From assembly GCA_032622095.1 (NCBI GenBank), contig CP136065.1, positions 55,921,949 through 55,985,948 of the forward strand: DNA of 64,000 nt. The letters are read 5' to 3'. Origin of the DNA: Siphonodentalium dalli. Taxonomy: Eukaryota > Mollusca > Scaphopoda > Gadilida > Siphonodentaliidae. The position numbers were made by a program, and so were the translations under genes. Of this stretch, positions 25,195 through 37,362 are shown one piece after another. The first letter of the stretch is position 1, and each line of letters opens with the position of its first letter. The notes beneath the pieces are model-generated. The model did no database searches, was not told the DNA's origin, and was given only the letters and a program-made list of their open reading frames with translations.

Positions 25195-25625
25195 GTTGTG
25201 CGTCGGTCTGTCGGTGGACAGAGTTTTGTCCGAACTATTATTCCTACATTTTTCAGTCAAATTTAAAAAAACTTGGCACAGATATTTAGTGCCATGGGAA
25301 CCTGTGCACATGCGATTTTGAGGTCTGTCAGACTTTTTTTTTTGTGGAGTCATCTCCATTTTACATCTTAGAAAATTTTCTCAAGATGCATTTAATTCTG
25401 TCTGTAGACTCAATTTTGTCCCAGATTTTATTCCTACATTTTTTGGTAAATATTTTTGAAACTTGACACAGATATTTAGTACCAAGGGAACCTGTCCGTC
25501 TGAATTTTTTGTTTGTTATCCCCTCTTATCGACTTCTGCAACATGCAGAAATTTGTCCATGCTTGTAGTATTCCTACATTTTCCAGTAATTTTTTTAAAA
25601 CTTGGCACAGAGACCGATTGGGAAT
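25195..25625. repeat. Three diverged tandem units, about 180 bp
   Basis: 'TTCCTACATTTTTC', 'AACTTGGCACAGATATTTAG' and 'GGGAACCTGT' recur in order near 25240, 25430 and, shortened, 25570. Units differ at many positions, so the expansion is old. Confidence 0.55.
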
Positions 25626-25654
25626 TTGTTTTTGCAGTGTTTCTCGACTGCCGT

Positions 25655-25676
25655 GGGGGGGGGGGGGGGGGGGGGG
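25655..25676. repeat. Homopolymer G tract (22 G)
   Basis: An uninterrupted run of 22 G, 28 bases before the target duplication of the H1 element at 25705. Its length is prone to sequencing error. Confidence 0.9.
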
Positions 25677-25704
25677 TAGGTAATCCTTAGTCCAATTGGG
25701 ACAG

Positions 25705-25956
25705 CAAGCCTTGAAATAGTGTGTCTGTCATTTGCAGAATGAGGTTCCCAGAGGGTGAATTTAGTGATGCTACCCCGCAGTGGGGTAACATCACCAAATT
25801 CACCCTCTGGGAACCTCATTCTGCTGAGGTGTAAGCAGAATGAGGTCCCCAGAGGGTGAATTTGGTGATGCTAGCCCGCTATGTGGGGTAGCATCACTAA
25901 ATTCACCATCTGGGGACCTCATTCTGCAAATGACAGACACGCTATTTCAAGGCCTG
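25705..25956. mobile_element. H1 MITE, short form with exact 8-bp duplication
   Basis: CAAGCCTTGAAATAGTGTG starts the element and its inverse ends it. TGGGACAG is duplicated exactly at 25697-25704 and 25957-25964. Two palindromes of about 95 bp lie back to back, separated by 'TGAGGTGTAAGCAGA'. An exact 8-bp duplication is the mark of hAT-type transposases. A wider open frame here is only the palindrome read through. Confidence 0.85.
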
Positions 25957-26797
25957 TGGGACAGCCCACCTCTAGTTATGTCAGGCATGAAATTTCGAAC
26001 TATTGAAGAAAATTTGACCAAAGTTGGGGGTTGTGGCATCTTACACCCCCCCTGTTGTCACATCCCTGATGACCTGACTACTTTTCACTTGGTGTGGGGT
26101 TATATCTAGTTCTGTTTTCAACTTTCACTTATACTCAAGCCTTATAATCCCATTGTTTTTCAGTCTGTTGTGACTGTCTCAGTATTTCCCCTTGCTGAGT
26201 AGAGACCCTATCAAATTGGTACCTCACTGTGTCATATGAGACAAGGTTAACTTTATGTAAACAATGATTTTAAATTTCTCCCTCTCTGTGTAGACTTCTA
26301 CTTAAGTTAGGAAGCTACAGTCTGAAGAAAAACATTAATGTTGAATTTGCTTATCATGTACTTTTTTGGCTTGCTCCTGCGTAAAATCAACATTTTTTGT
26401 TCTGTCAGTTAAATGGCGGACTATACAGAAACATCTTTGTCCGCGGGTAGTTTGCTTTAGATTCACATTATAAAGAGAATTGAGAGTTACAAGTAAAGAG
26501 GAACAATATGTGTTGTTGGAAGTTGTTAACGTGGTACGTTTTTCATCAACCCTACACCTCGGCCTCAGGCATGTATCACTATGCAGTGATTAAACTTTAA
26601 ATAGGAGTATGACGAAATTACACAATCCACCCAGCTCTTTCTAATGTGCCCTTACAAACTTCTGAAATGTCACAAGAGAACAATGTTCACACTGACTCCA
26701 AAATTCTTTTGGCCATTTGTGTATTTTGTTGAACATTTTTCAGAAACTTTAGTTTGAACAATATCTATTTGACCAGAGTGAAAACCAATGTAAGTGA

Positions 26798-26969
26798 CAG
26801 GGATGAGAATTTCCCGCGGATCTGCAGTTTCCCGCTTTTTAATAACCAAAAACCCCATTTTTGAAATCGATACAAAACCGTTGGCTCTTATAAACCGCGC
26901 ATAAGACTTGACATCAACATACACAATCGGCATTCCAGCTTTTTTCATAAGTGCCTGTTCCCACCCCTG
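26798..26969. mobile_element. Possible hAT-like MITE, 172 bp
   Basis: CAGGGATGAGAA at the left and the inverse of CAGGGGTGGGAA at the right resemble hAT terminal repeats. I cannot find a matching 8-bp flank, so the call is tentative. An open frame crosses it on the minus strand without a recognisable domain. Confidence 0.4.
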
Positions 26970-27170
26970 ATAAAATCATCAAGAAAACCATTTTACACAA
27001 ACTGATTATGTTATAGTTTCATCAGAATCTGCCAAAATTTGGGGGGTGCGTGCCATTGAAAAAGTTGTGATTATTTTATTTTACATCCTGTTAGACATCG
27101 AGATACTCATACCTGCACAGTTCGGCCTCAAGAAATATGTGTACCATAAATTTTTAGGATCAAGTGGTAC

Positions 27171-27270
27171 CTTTCCGATGAATGGCAACAAGCCATATTT
27201 CAGACTAAATCCTGAAAAGTTACCCATAATTCTGCTGTGGTTAAGAAGTCGATTACTTAGAGCATTACTG
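27171..27270. mobile_element. M1 MITE, right half only
   Basis: From CTTTCCGATGAATGGCAAC to GAGCATTACTG followed by TA, it matches one arm of M1. The left arm is missing, so it no longer folds. Confidence 0.8.
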
Positions 27271-27850
27271 TACATGTAGGTCAAGGACATTGTCCTGAAT
27301 AATAGTTAAAATGACCAACTCGATTGAGTTTATGTAGGACCACATCACCAAAGTGTGTTTTCCTCTAATCCAAATAGATTTAACTCTTTGTTGAAGGGAT
27401 GACAAGTTGAGATACCAATATTTTTGCTTTTATTTCAAACAAGTTCACCAGAATCTTTTTTTATTTTATTTGAAACGGAAAATAAAACTGAACAACATCA
27501 TGAAAATTATTTTTTATTTTCAAGAACGGGTCTGGTACTTCAATCTTGAAGAAAGTTCTGGACAAAAAAGTAGCAAATAAAGGACGAAAGTTGACTATAA
27601 AAGACATGAATGTGACAAATTTATCCATAAAAATATACTTTATTTGGTGATTTAAGTTTCTGAGATTTTCCTCCTTTTTTGACCTACACAATTTCAGAAT
27701 GACCTGCACTATCATAATTGTGTAGGTCATTTTCACGTAAACCATTCAGAAAATTGTAATCAGCCTTGGTTACATCAATGCTGCTTTTTACATGTGTTAA
27801 AAAATCTACTCTCATTATTCTGAGTTTGTTTCTTCTATATATCGTTGCAG

Positions 27851-27986
27851 AAGGAAGAGGGAAAGAAGAAAAGTACCACATACAGGGAGCTCAGATTTCA
27901 ACAATTTGCTTCACTTGAGGTGCATGGCATCCCTTATATGACACCACAAGATTTTCTTGAGTCCGTCACAGAAGAAAGTCCAAGGC
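27851..27986 (+). CDS. MICU3: MICU3-like protein, exon 2
   Basis: The 136-nt exon lies between CGTTGCAG and GTGAGT. It codes for residues 71-115 plus one base. The peptide runs through KEEGKKKST, RFQQFASLEVHG and MTPQDFLESVTEESPR. The RF..FAS(L/V)E...MTP.DFL pattern marks the start of the conserved MICU core before the first EF-hand; MTPQDFLESVT looks closer to MICU3 than to MICU1. The Lys-rich start is typical of the linker after the presequence. Frame is continuous with exon 1 (phase 0) and exon 3 (phase 1). Confidence 0.88.
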
Positions 27987-28084
27987 GTGAGTACTATCCT
28001 GATGGAAAAAATGTACAATAAGATTTACATGGTTTCTGCTTGCATCTGAAAAGTCAATCACAAAATTTGGCATGCATACTTTAA

Positions 28085-28475
28085 CCCTTTACCCAACAGA
28101 AGGGCCCTGTGCCAATGCATTCTCTTATATATGCGAGTCGACCATAGGTCGCCTCGCATATATAAGAGAATGCATTGGCTTAACACATTAAAAATTATAA
28201 AATTGTTAAAGAATGTAAGAAAAAATGGTAAAAAGTGTTAAAAAAGATTTTTTTTAGGCCAATGCATTCTCTTATATATGCGAGGCGACCTATGGTCGAC
28301 TCGCATATATAAGAGAATGCATTGGCACAGGGCATAACTGTAACTATCACAATGTGGTCAAGGAGCCGGTTCCAATGATATCCATATTTGTATGGTTTTG
28401 TTGAGACAGACCGAAGATATTTTAGGCTGTTGAAGCTTTATATGGCCGGTTTTGGCCGGTTTGTTGGGTAAAGGG
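28085..28475 (+). mobile_element. PB1 MITE copy 2
   Basis: TTAA at 28081-28084 and 28476-28479. This 391-bp copy keeps both hairpins, the GTTAAAGAATGTAAG spacer and the doubled GGCCGGTTTT motif near the right end, so it is a good reference copy. It sits close downstream of exon 2's donor. Confidence 0.88.
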
Positions 28476-28618
28476 TTAAGGCATTTTATTTTTCATTACT
28501 TGGTTTGCGGAATTCCCGACCCAAACAAAAGCTCTTTGTAAAAAAAATTTGTGTTTATATATTTCTGTCAATGGGAATATTAATCCCGATTGAATAGATC
28601 GTGGTTTGTAATTGTATA

Positions 28619-29019
28619 CAGGGGCGACGGAAGCATCCAAGGGCAGGGGGGGGCAGAGCCTACAAAATGGGCACTTTTCCGCAAAAAGGGCATTTTCTCC
28701 ACAAACTCGGGAAAAAACCCATAAATTCATTGTGGCAAAAATCCCTATTTTAAAGGTATTTGTCGGTTTTTATGGCCGTTTTGTGATAAAATTGATAAAA
28801 AATTAATATTCATTGTGAAATTGGTGGTATTTGGACCAAAAAAGTCACATTTTGCTATAAAAACCTGTAAAAACACGAGATTAAACACACAAAAAGCATT
28901 TTGTCTCCAGAAAAAGGGCAAGTCCTGCCCCTGCTCGCCCCCCCCCCCCCCCCCCCCCCCTTTGGTCAAGGGCAGGGGAGTCAGCTGCCCCCCCCCCCCC
29001 CCCTCTTCCGCCGCCCCTG
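28619..29019. mobile_element. H2: hAT-like MITE, 401 bp
   Basis: Terminal repeats CAGGGGCGACGGAAG and the inverse of CAGGGGCGGCGGAAG; ATTGTATA is duplicated exactly at 28611-28618 and 29020-29027. CAGGGGCGG-type ends and 8-bp duplications are classic for hAT elements. The right part contains two long C tracts (about 28940-28960 and 28988-29003). Open frames crossing it carry no transposase motif. Confidence 0.85.
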
Positions 29020-29189
29020 ATTGTATATCACTTTTAAGAACTATACCTGAATGTTAAATGATGAACAGTTTCAGTTTATAGATCTTGAAGATAATACCAT
29101 CTATATATACATGTATTTCATAGGTTAGAGAGTGCTATATTAGTCACATGGTCACTTGTCTCATTTCAGTGAGAAACCTGAATATATAT

Positions 29190-29286
29190 GTGACCCGCCA
29201 TATAAAATCCAGTCGTAAGTCGGTATTTTTTTACCATGTGCCAATGCATTCTCTTATATATGCGAGTCGACCATAGGTCGCCTATA
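29190..29286 (+). mobile_element. Second copy of the 'GACCCGCCATAT' leader with half hairpin
   Basis: The leader and T run match 5250-5300, followed by 'TGTGCCAATGCATTCTCTTA' and GTCGACCATAGGTCGCCT. The sequence then switches abruptly into an H1 copy, so the hairpin's second arm is lost. Confidence 0.65.
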
Positions 29287-29538
29287 TCCCCCAGAGGGTG
29301 AATTCAGTGATGCTATCCCGCATAGCGGGCTAGCATTACCAAATTCACCCTCTGGGGACCTCATTCTGCATGTCCTCACCTGCAATGGGAGAATCAAGTT
29401 CCCAAATGGTGAATAATGTGATGTACACCCATTGGGAACCTTGATTACCCAAGGTAATGAGGTCGCCAGAGGGTGAATTTTGTGATGCTAGCCCTCTGGG
29501 GACCTCATTCTGCAAATGGCAGGCACACTAAACTCAGG
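29287..29538. mobile_element. H1 MITE, left end missing
   Basis: Starts within the first palindrome (CCCCCAGAGGGTGAATTCAG) and ends with 'GCAGGCACACTAAACTCAG'. A small inner inverted repeat (AAGTTCCCAAATGG / CCATTGGGAACCTTG) lies between the two palindromes. Confidence 0.7.
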
Positions 29539-32500
29539 ATTTTGTCCGCTATACCTTTGTCAAATTGGTTGTTTTCACTTTTGAGTGATATCAACTTTTC
29601 AAGGAATCAAATTTCACCTCCCACCCAGCACTAATCTCAGTCAGGGCTCCAGATTTCAGATTTTCTGTTGTTTTTGCAACCTGTATAATATGAAGTACTC
29701 GGTAACCCTCAACGAACACGAAACTAATCTCCATTCAGCCAAGAGAAAGGTTTAATTTGATAATATTTGGATAGCATTTGTTAGTTGGAAGGGAAACACA
29801 GAAGCGAGTGGGGAGCAATTCCGAGCAAATAAACAGTTTACGCTTTATTGGACTCATGTGTTTTCGACTCGTTCTATGTAATTGTTGAACGCAATAGGAA
29901 TATTTTCTCAGATTCTAACATGCTCTCGGATAAATAACATGCCTGGTTTTATTATTTCTGGACAAAATATCCCTTTTATATTTACATTTAATCCAAACGC
30001 AGACTCATGATGAAGTTTTAATCACAACTTCAAGTATATTTATAGCCCTTGAATTTGGGCATTGCCTTAGAATAGCATGAACTATCTAAATTGTTTTGTT
30101 TATAATGTTTATTGGTGCTCTTAAAGGGGAAGGAAACTACCGATATTGCACAATGAACTGGCATTAAGTAAGCTGTTCTCTGTTCGTGTGTAAAATTTCA
30201 GTGCAGATCTCCGCACAAGATCGGAGATATGGCATCTCAAACTAACCCGCGCAAGCAATTACGTCGGTATAAGAAATACTATCTCCCTTTATAGTTGTGA
30301 TGTCACAGCCCCAGTTGGTTGTTTAACGTTGAACTGTATCACGTGTATGATAGTTTGTTTTTAAATATGAAAATAAATAGAACAGCAGATTGAATGTTTG
30401 TTGTGCACAATAAATGATTATCTGTTGTGAATAAATTATAGTTTAATTCGTGAAAAGATTGTTTGTTTGCCATTTTACACATATAGAAGTCATGTGAGTT
30501 TGGCCTAGATTGTCACATTCAAATGTTGTGCGACCATTACCTGGCCATAAATTAATTGTACAAAATTATAATGTACATAATCTTGGCTTGTCTTAAATAC
30601 AAATGTATACAGCACTGGGTTTTGATCAACAGGTGAGCCTATGAGACCCAACCCCAACAAAAAATATAACAACATCAAATTATACATAAATGCTATATTG
30701 GCTTTTGCCATAGCTAATTTTGTGGGCTGCATGTGCAATAAAAAATTCAAGCTAAACGCTTGATCCCATGATACTATTGCTATATACTTGTAAATAGATT
30801 CTCTGGGATGAAAAATCTTTCAATTCAATGAATGTAAGTTCAAGGGGCATTTAAATGTCTGAAGTCATCCAAAATTGATTAAGTAAACAAGAATAGATAT
30901 TGGAACACAGAATAGCGTTGATGCCCATTGAGCGTTTGTTATTCGAATCAATGCATTTCCATCTATCTGTGAATGAATACCGGTAAATATTTGGATATTT
31001 CTTTCAATGACATAAAATATTATTTACTGATATCATTGTAAAAGTATGTGCATTTGTGAAATGCTGACAGGGTATTTTGTCATTAATTTTATCCAAAGTG
31101 CAATGCTGTATCAGTTACAGTCGATTACAATCACCATGTTGTACATGAATCTGTGATTTTGACCCTCCTTGTTTGCCCATATTTCTAGGTAATTCATATA
31201 TGTAGCCTTTGATGTGGTAGGTAAGTGTCGTTCGTGTGGGAGTTGGTATATTTGACCAAGCATTCTTTCAACGTACTTTATCTTATTTCATTTTACTTCT
31301 TGAGTGGCCAGAATTCATACGAGAGTGGATCTACTTATCGAGTGGGGTATCTCTGATCAAAAGTATGTTGCAAGTACACTTGATCAAATCATTGGATACT
31401 TTAGAACTATTTGGTCCTTTTGGGCACTGTTATTTAGTGAACACTTTACCCAAGAACTTTCTAAATAGAGAACATAAGAGAGTTTTGACTTTACCCGTTG
31501 ATATTCTTGAGCCCTTGAAGTACCCTTGGCCAAGATAAAAATTTTCTACCCATCAGTTATCTTGATATATAGGAATTAGTGTTGTAGGTCAGTGAGTATA
31601 TAATTCTAGGAACCCATATTATGCACAATTGCACTGGTTTTGGTAAAATTATTCTATCTGGTTTCTTTAATTTTATGTTTTCAAATTTGCTTATTAACAT
31701 CCGAGAAAAATGTTTTGAAAACTTAAATAAACAATTTACCTCTTAAATAATTGTTTTCTAATTAAAATGTTGTCACTATGTGTTGGAATCTAATTGAAAT
31801 GTTATTAGAACGGTGTATTGCAATAAAATTTATGGCCCAATTATTCTTGTTTTTTTATTTTATAATTCCGTATTAATTTATTTGCGTTTCTACTTTAATG
31901 CAGATACACATTATTTGTAATATTTAAAAAAAAAACTTTGCATTTCCGATGAATGCTTATTACTGAATTATAGAAAACTAAATGGTCATACTTTCTGTGT
32001 TATTCAATTTCCCCTACATATTGGGTGAAAAAGCATTAATATATTAAAATGTTAAAATAAATAATAAATTATGAGATTGTCAGAATCTTCTAAGTTTTAT
32101 ATTTCTATGCATAATGAATGAAAAAATCAAATACTTACCCCACTTTAAATCTCCTATCCAATTAGTTGAGAAAAGATCCAATTTTCTTTTGAAATACACA
32201 GAACCTTTTGAAATATAAAGGAACAATTTCCAGCAAAAATCCCAACTGGTTCTCTCACAAAGTTTTCAAGAAATGAAAGTAATAATGAGAAAATAATGAA
32301 ACATCTCACATAATTAGAAGCTCATTAGATTTTCACAGTACTGTGTTAAGTTGAAAACTTCTTCACATTGGTGATGACATCATGTCATTTATGGCAGTCC
32401 ATTAGTTGTGATGGAAGGTGTTAAAATTTCACTGCTACCTTGTTAGGACATCCGACTGGACTGTGCAGTGGTTGATCATATGTGTTTGGCAAACAGATTA

Positions 32501-33594
32501 GCACAGTCTATTGTTAATTAATTAGAGAGGTGATAATCCAGTCATAATTAGTGAGCACTGATACTAATGATACCACTGGGATAAGGAGTAAAGTTTATCA
32601 CACATCAAAGGAAACTAATTCCTAATTAGCTAAACTGTTAATCCAATTACTGGTATACCCAGCATACCTGAATGGACATGTAGGTGTTTTCTATGAAAAT
32701 ATTAGTTTATCGTTGAATTGTCTAATTTGTCTTGCATCTTCTGTCCTAGCCTCCTAAGATTGAGCAGATTTTGGAGATTATATCAATTTAAATTTTAATT
32801 ATTTTTATCATACCATAAATTAAATTAATTTACATAATATGTTCTGACTTTCTACCTGTGATTTAATTTTTATATTTTAACCAACAAAATTAATATTTTC
32901 TCTCATTTCGTTTTGAAGAATGTTTTTTAAAACGATAATGTTACATAAAAAATAAATATTTGACTTGTGTTGCAGTTTAGTTTTTGGGCACCCAAATAAT
33001 GTATGCATACCTTATATATCATACATGTAGATTCGAAGCTAGAATGCTATGTTTTGATTGGTATGAAAGAGTTTTTGATAACGTCTGACAAATCCCCTGA
33101 AATACATGTACCTGTAACAGAAGTCTACCCTAAAATTTCCTTCTGGACAAAAACTCAAACATATTTGAGTTTGAGAAATTCTGCCAAATGTATAACATCA
33201 GGATTTCTTTCACTACATATCAGGGCATGTTAGCATCCTTACCACATAGATGGAAATCATGCGCATAGGAAAACCGGAGACTTGACACCTTGACATCTAA
33301 AACTATCCAAAAATTGAAAAGTTGTGAAAAGTCATGTAGAACTTTTTATCCAATGACAATGTGCACTTTATGTCACACAGGGAAATAAACATGTCTACAT
33401 TTATTTTATGAATGTTCTGTAACAATATCTAATATATTGCAATTTCAGAAAATTGCCAAGGATAAATTCAATCTCATTTTCAAAATCTCAAGTAGAATTG
33501 TTTATTCCTCCAATGAATGAAGATATTATGTACAACATATAGTAAATACAATTATATGTACACATGTATAGTATTGTCGTATGTGCTCGATTGT

Positions 33595-33690
33595 ATGTAT
33601 ATACACATACATATATACATACACATATGCACACATACATAAACATATATCTACATATATATATCTACAGACATACATACATATACACAC
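33595..33690. repeat. TACA/CATA microsatellite
   Basis: An imperfect run of CATACATATA-type units. Open frames across it are low-complexity and not genes. Confidence 0.85.
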
Positions 33691-34167
33691 AACCATGTGC
33701 ATTTATGCTCGATCGAGGCATCTCATTGTTTGCACTTACGGGTGTATAATAACATTCATAGTGAAATCATCATGGAATTTGGCTTGGTCATAATAGAACA
33801 CTTCCCTGACCAAACTACATATCTCTCAATGGAATAGCGTAATACGTAACAGGACAATTATACTTCTATTACATGTTAGTTATAAGCCGATGTTATTTAA
33901 AGTTGTGCGCTCATATAATGTACACCTGTAGGCGCCATATGAGTCTTGTGATATAATGTGTTCTTTCACACGACACACATTTTGCATTGGTCAGATGGAG
34001 CAAATGACACACACAAATATGAGACAATGAACAAATAAACGTTTCTCATCACACATGAGTTCCAGAGTAGGATGACTTCCACATCCACATGCATAAGTGA
34101 GGAATCCTACCGACGAGAGCAAATCCAGGAATGAAAATGTAGGAATTCCGAATATATTTATGATTTT

Positions 34168-35630
34168 TTACCAGAATTCATTTCTGAGTTCCTGTATATG
34201 CGGAGAGAAGTAATGGAGGTACATGTGTAATATGAGGTCAGTGTATTGGCACCCATAATGCTTGCATAATGCGTTGTTGTCATATGTCGTTCTGGAGATG
34301 ATGTTTGCCATATAGAGAGCTTTAGCTTTGAACTTTGGGTGTTCCCTGCATAGTAGCCAGCCTCTCCAGATCGACATAGGACAGGATTTAACCATCCGAA
34401 AGAAATTCAGTGATTCATTTGTCGAATCACACCATGGTGCTTGATATTTGAAGTTGTTGATCTTCTCTTTTACAATTTCTTTCCATTGTTTCTGTGATGG
34501 AAAGAACCCAGAATCAAGAAAATTTGTAACGTAATCAATGAGATCATATCCATGCAGGATTGTGAAGCCAGACAGGGGCCGTTTATAGAGGAGGTGGCCC
34601 TGGACATTGAACCCTTAGAGCATCGCGATGATTGTTTGGACTTTGGAAGATTTATTAGTGTTCCCAATAATAAAAGTTTTTTCCGGTCTACTTCGACATG
34701 CAGTGGTGTTAAACCAAGTAAAGACAGTGAATATGTTTTATACACATACGATAGACTCTCTCAAGTTGCAGAATTTGTGTGTTGTCAGGCATACCACATT
34801 TCACATCCATATAATGCCTTTGGAATTACTACATATTTCAAGAGCAGATGAAGGAGTCAGGAATTTGGTGATTGGCGATGGACATGCACCCAAATATGTC
34901 CTTCTTAGCATTTCGCATGCTCTCTCAATATTTCGAGATCTCTCTGACCGATTATTTTGAGGGATACCAAGGTGAATAACATCTTTGACTTCCTTCAGAG
35001 TGTTCAGTCCGAGAAATCATTTATGTTCTGTCGTTGTAGCGGTTTAGCGTTTACGTGTGGACACATTATCAAAGACAATAATTTAGCTTTTTGCTATGAG
35101 TATTCAAATTTCCACGTTTTGCTGTACTTATAACATTTATTCAGAAGACTTTTTAAGTCACCTTCTGAGTAAGAAAGAATGCAGACATCGTCGGCAGTTG
35201 TCGGACATGAACAAGAGATTGAATCTATATGAGCACCCTCCGGTGATAATGAGAGTTCTTGTAGGAGGTCTTCTATATAGACAAGTTACAAAAAAGGGGA
35301 CAAAACGCCCCCTTGTCTTGTCCCTTGCTCTATGGTGAACGGTTCTGAGAAATAGCCAGCATATTGCACTTTGCTTTTGATCTCCGAGTACATGTCAGCA
35401 ACAACTCAAAGCATACACCCTCCAAGGCCTTTCTGCATTAACTTATAGATTAGTCCTTCGTGCCATACTCTGTCAAAAATGCGGCATGTACTTTAGAGTT
35501 GTTGAGATGTGCATATTCGACAACATCTTAGAGTATATATGAGGTTACTGTGCAACCAACCCCTTTCTGGAAACCATTCTGCTGACAGTTCAGAAAACCT
35601 GCGAACACATCGCATTTAAGAAAATTTATT
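34168..35630 (-). pseudogene. Degenerate LINE reverse transcriptase
   Basis: Minus-strand pieces of a non-LTR retrotransposon pol, in the expected order from right to left. FQKGVGCTVTSYI and a DRVWHEGL block lie near 35.45-35.60 kb. QGTRQGGVLSP falls at about 35296-35326. A catalytic-type ADDVCI occurs at about 35177-35198. The downstream region has GIPQNNRSERSRNIERACE and GLTPLHVEVDRKKLL, then a C-terminal YMANIISRTTY...CKHYG block. Many frameshifts and stops separate them. The order and motifs suggest a CR1/Jockey-type element; endonuclease and 5' parts were not found. It lies antisense to the MICU gene. Confidence 0.75.
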
Positions 35631-36180
35631 GAAAATGCACCTTTAAAATGTTATGCCAACAAAAAAAGAACTCCAATACCAAGAGAGATGGCAAGATTGA
35701 AGACTTCTTAATAAATTGATGCAAAGTACATGCCAAATGCTTATGGATCGAGTTGTCACGCTGTGGAGTCCAAGCTGTTTACTTTATTTACTTTATAGAT
35801 ATAAATATATACTATTAATATATTATATTTAGGTTTGCTCACAAATTCTTATCTTCGGAATGAGTGTTCAAGTACTGTGGGGGCAACACAGCTAACACAT
35901 TTGTCTTTCATCTTACAGTGGTGCGGTTATTGAGCACCCATTCATCTATCTATAATTTAGTAAAAACAAAATGGTCAACTAACTTTATTTATGCTACGAA
36001 CCAAATTATTGAGATTTTATATTCCATCTGTGTGTATGTTTTCTAAATGTATAAACCCGAATAAAAAGTATTATAAAAAAAAACTATGAACATATATACA
36101 AGAAACTATTAAAATCAGCAAAATTATTTTACTTAGCAATAATTTTAAATTTCTATTCAGAATAAAAACGGAACATGTAT

Positions 36181-36362
36181 GTCTAACTACTTTCGGACAT
36201 GCCTATAAAGATATATAATAATAAAATATGTTTATATATTTGGGTTTGTTGTTTAATCCCCTTTCCAATTCACCTATCTACTATATTGTCAACACTGTTG
36301 TAAATGTTCATATATGTTACATGTATTAATTAGGATTGGAATAAAATATATTTACATCAAGC
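36181..36362. repeat. Dispersed AT-rich repeat, matched in inverse at 43215-43345
   Basis: 'GTTGTTTAATCCCCTTTCC' here and its inverse at about 43313-43333, plus 'TAGGATTGGAATAAA' and its counterpart near 43230, show one family in two orientations. This could be a retroelement 3' tail. Confidence 0.45.
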
Positions 36363-36512
36363 TGTATGGTTTATTACACGCCTGTTCCTGAAAATAAAAT
36401 CACTGTTCCATGTCATCATGGAATCAGATGACGAAGATATCATAATTGTTTCTAAATTAACGTTGTAAGTATTTTTGTTAAATTAATGGATTGGTGTTGT
36501 GTAATAAACACA

Positions 36513-36660
36513 GAGCGACACATGTGGGAATGGGCTTGTCGGTATGGCACAGGCACCATCCCTGAAGGATAGAACTCGAAGCTGTACCTCTCGTTCTGTC
36601 CTACCACGCTGGCACTCATGCCATATCAACAAACCCATTCACTCACTCGTGTCGTTCTAC
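36513..36660. repeat. Imperfect foldback, about 50-bp arms
   Basis: GCGACACATGTG and GGGCTTGTCGGTATGGCA at the left pair with the inverse of CATGCCATATCAACAAACCC and CACTCGTGTCGTTCT. The centre has mixed sequence. No target duplication was identified. Confidence 0.5.
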
Positions 36661-36744
36661 ATATATGTCGGTGAATTGTGCAGGAGACGTTTTGTCACTG
36701 TGCCCTTGTTCCAAGCTTGATGTGTCTGAACATAATCAGACACA

Positions 36745-37188
36745 CACGCCTGTAAATATTGTGTCTGTCATTTGCAGAATGATTTCCCCCAGTGGGTGAA
36801 TTTAGTGATGCTATCCCCCACTGTGGCCTAGCATCTCCAAATTCATCCTCTGGGGACCTCATTCTGCTTAGGCCTCATCTTCTGAGAAGTATCTATAGTC
36901 TCAAACCAACTTTGTTTTAGTTACTTTTTCCTTTTGGGAAGTTTCTATATCCCCTAATTTGCAGAAGATAAAATTCATAATCGGGTGACTAATGGGTGAA
37001 CATCACCAACTTCAACTGGGGAACTTCAATCTGATCCTAAGTCTCCCATAGCAGTTGAGGCGTATTAAAGTAGAATGAGGTTCCCAGATGGTGAATTTGG
37101 TGATGCTAGCCTGCCGTGCAGGATAGCATCACTAAATTCACCCTCGGGGACCTTATTCTGCAACGGACAGACACTATTTGCTGGCTTG
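36745..37188. mobile_element. H1 MITE, long form
   Basis: Ends are CGCCTGTAAATATTGTGTC and the inverse CACTATTTGCTGGCTTG. Two palindromes flank a spacer with a GGTGACTAATGGG block and TATCCCCTAATTTGCAG. The flanks do not show a clear 8-bp duplication. Confidence 0.75.
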
Positions 37189-37313
37189 ACTTGATTTAAA
37201 CAATATTTATTTCTACCCTCAATTAATACATGTATACATGAAACAAGACCTTGAACATTATGATTTATATGACAGATTAGAACAGAAGAGGGTGAAGAGG
37301 ATCTAACAACAAG

Positions 37314-37362
37314 CGGGTCACCGCTTATTTGAAGTAAGCGGGTCACCGCTTATTTGAAGTTA
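37314..37362. repeat. Short direct repeat, 25-bp unit, two copies
   Basis: GCGGGTCACCGCTTATTTGA followed by AGTAA or AGTTA occurs twice in succession. Confidence 0.7.

Larger units (their letters stand above)
11678..27850 (+). other. MICU intron 1 (about 16.2 kb)
   Basis: Starts GTTTGT and ends CGTTGCAG. It contains the 12.5-14.0 kb inverted-repeat complex, two family X copies, an M1 copy and a half copy, SINEs, an H1 copy and an old divergent repeat at 25.2-25.6 kb. Stretches at 14.0-16.6, 18.99-20.04, 20.25-21.9 and 25.96-26.79 kb hold nothing I can name. An additional small exon in so long an intron cannot be excluded. Confidence 0.6.

Noticed and set aside
25463-25690. 75-codon frame ending in poly-Gly
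   Set aside because: The Gly run is the G22 homopolymer; the rest is the old three-unit repeat.
28815-29057. Pro-rich 80-codon frame
   Set aside because: The Pro run is the C tract of the H2 MITE; no transposase or host motif.
31236-31538. 100-codon plus-strand frame in intron 2
   Set aside because: No recognisable domain, no flanking splice sites in frame with the MICU exons, and composition like its surroundings. Kept only as a note.
33564-33793. Two overlapping Tyr/His/Ile-rich frames
   Set aside because: Translation of a TACA/CATA microsatellite.
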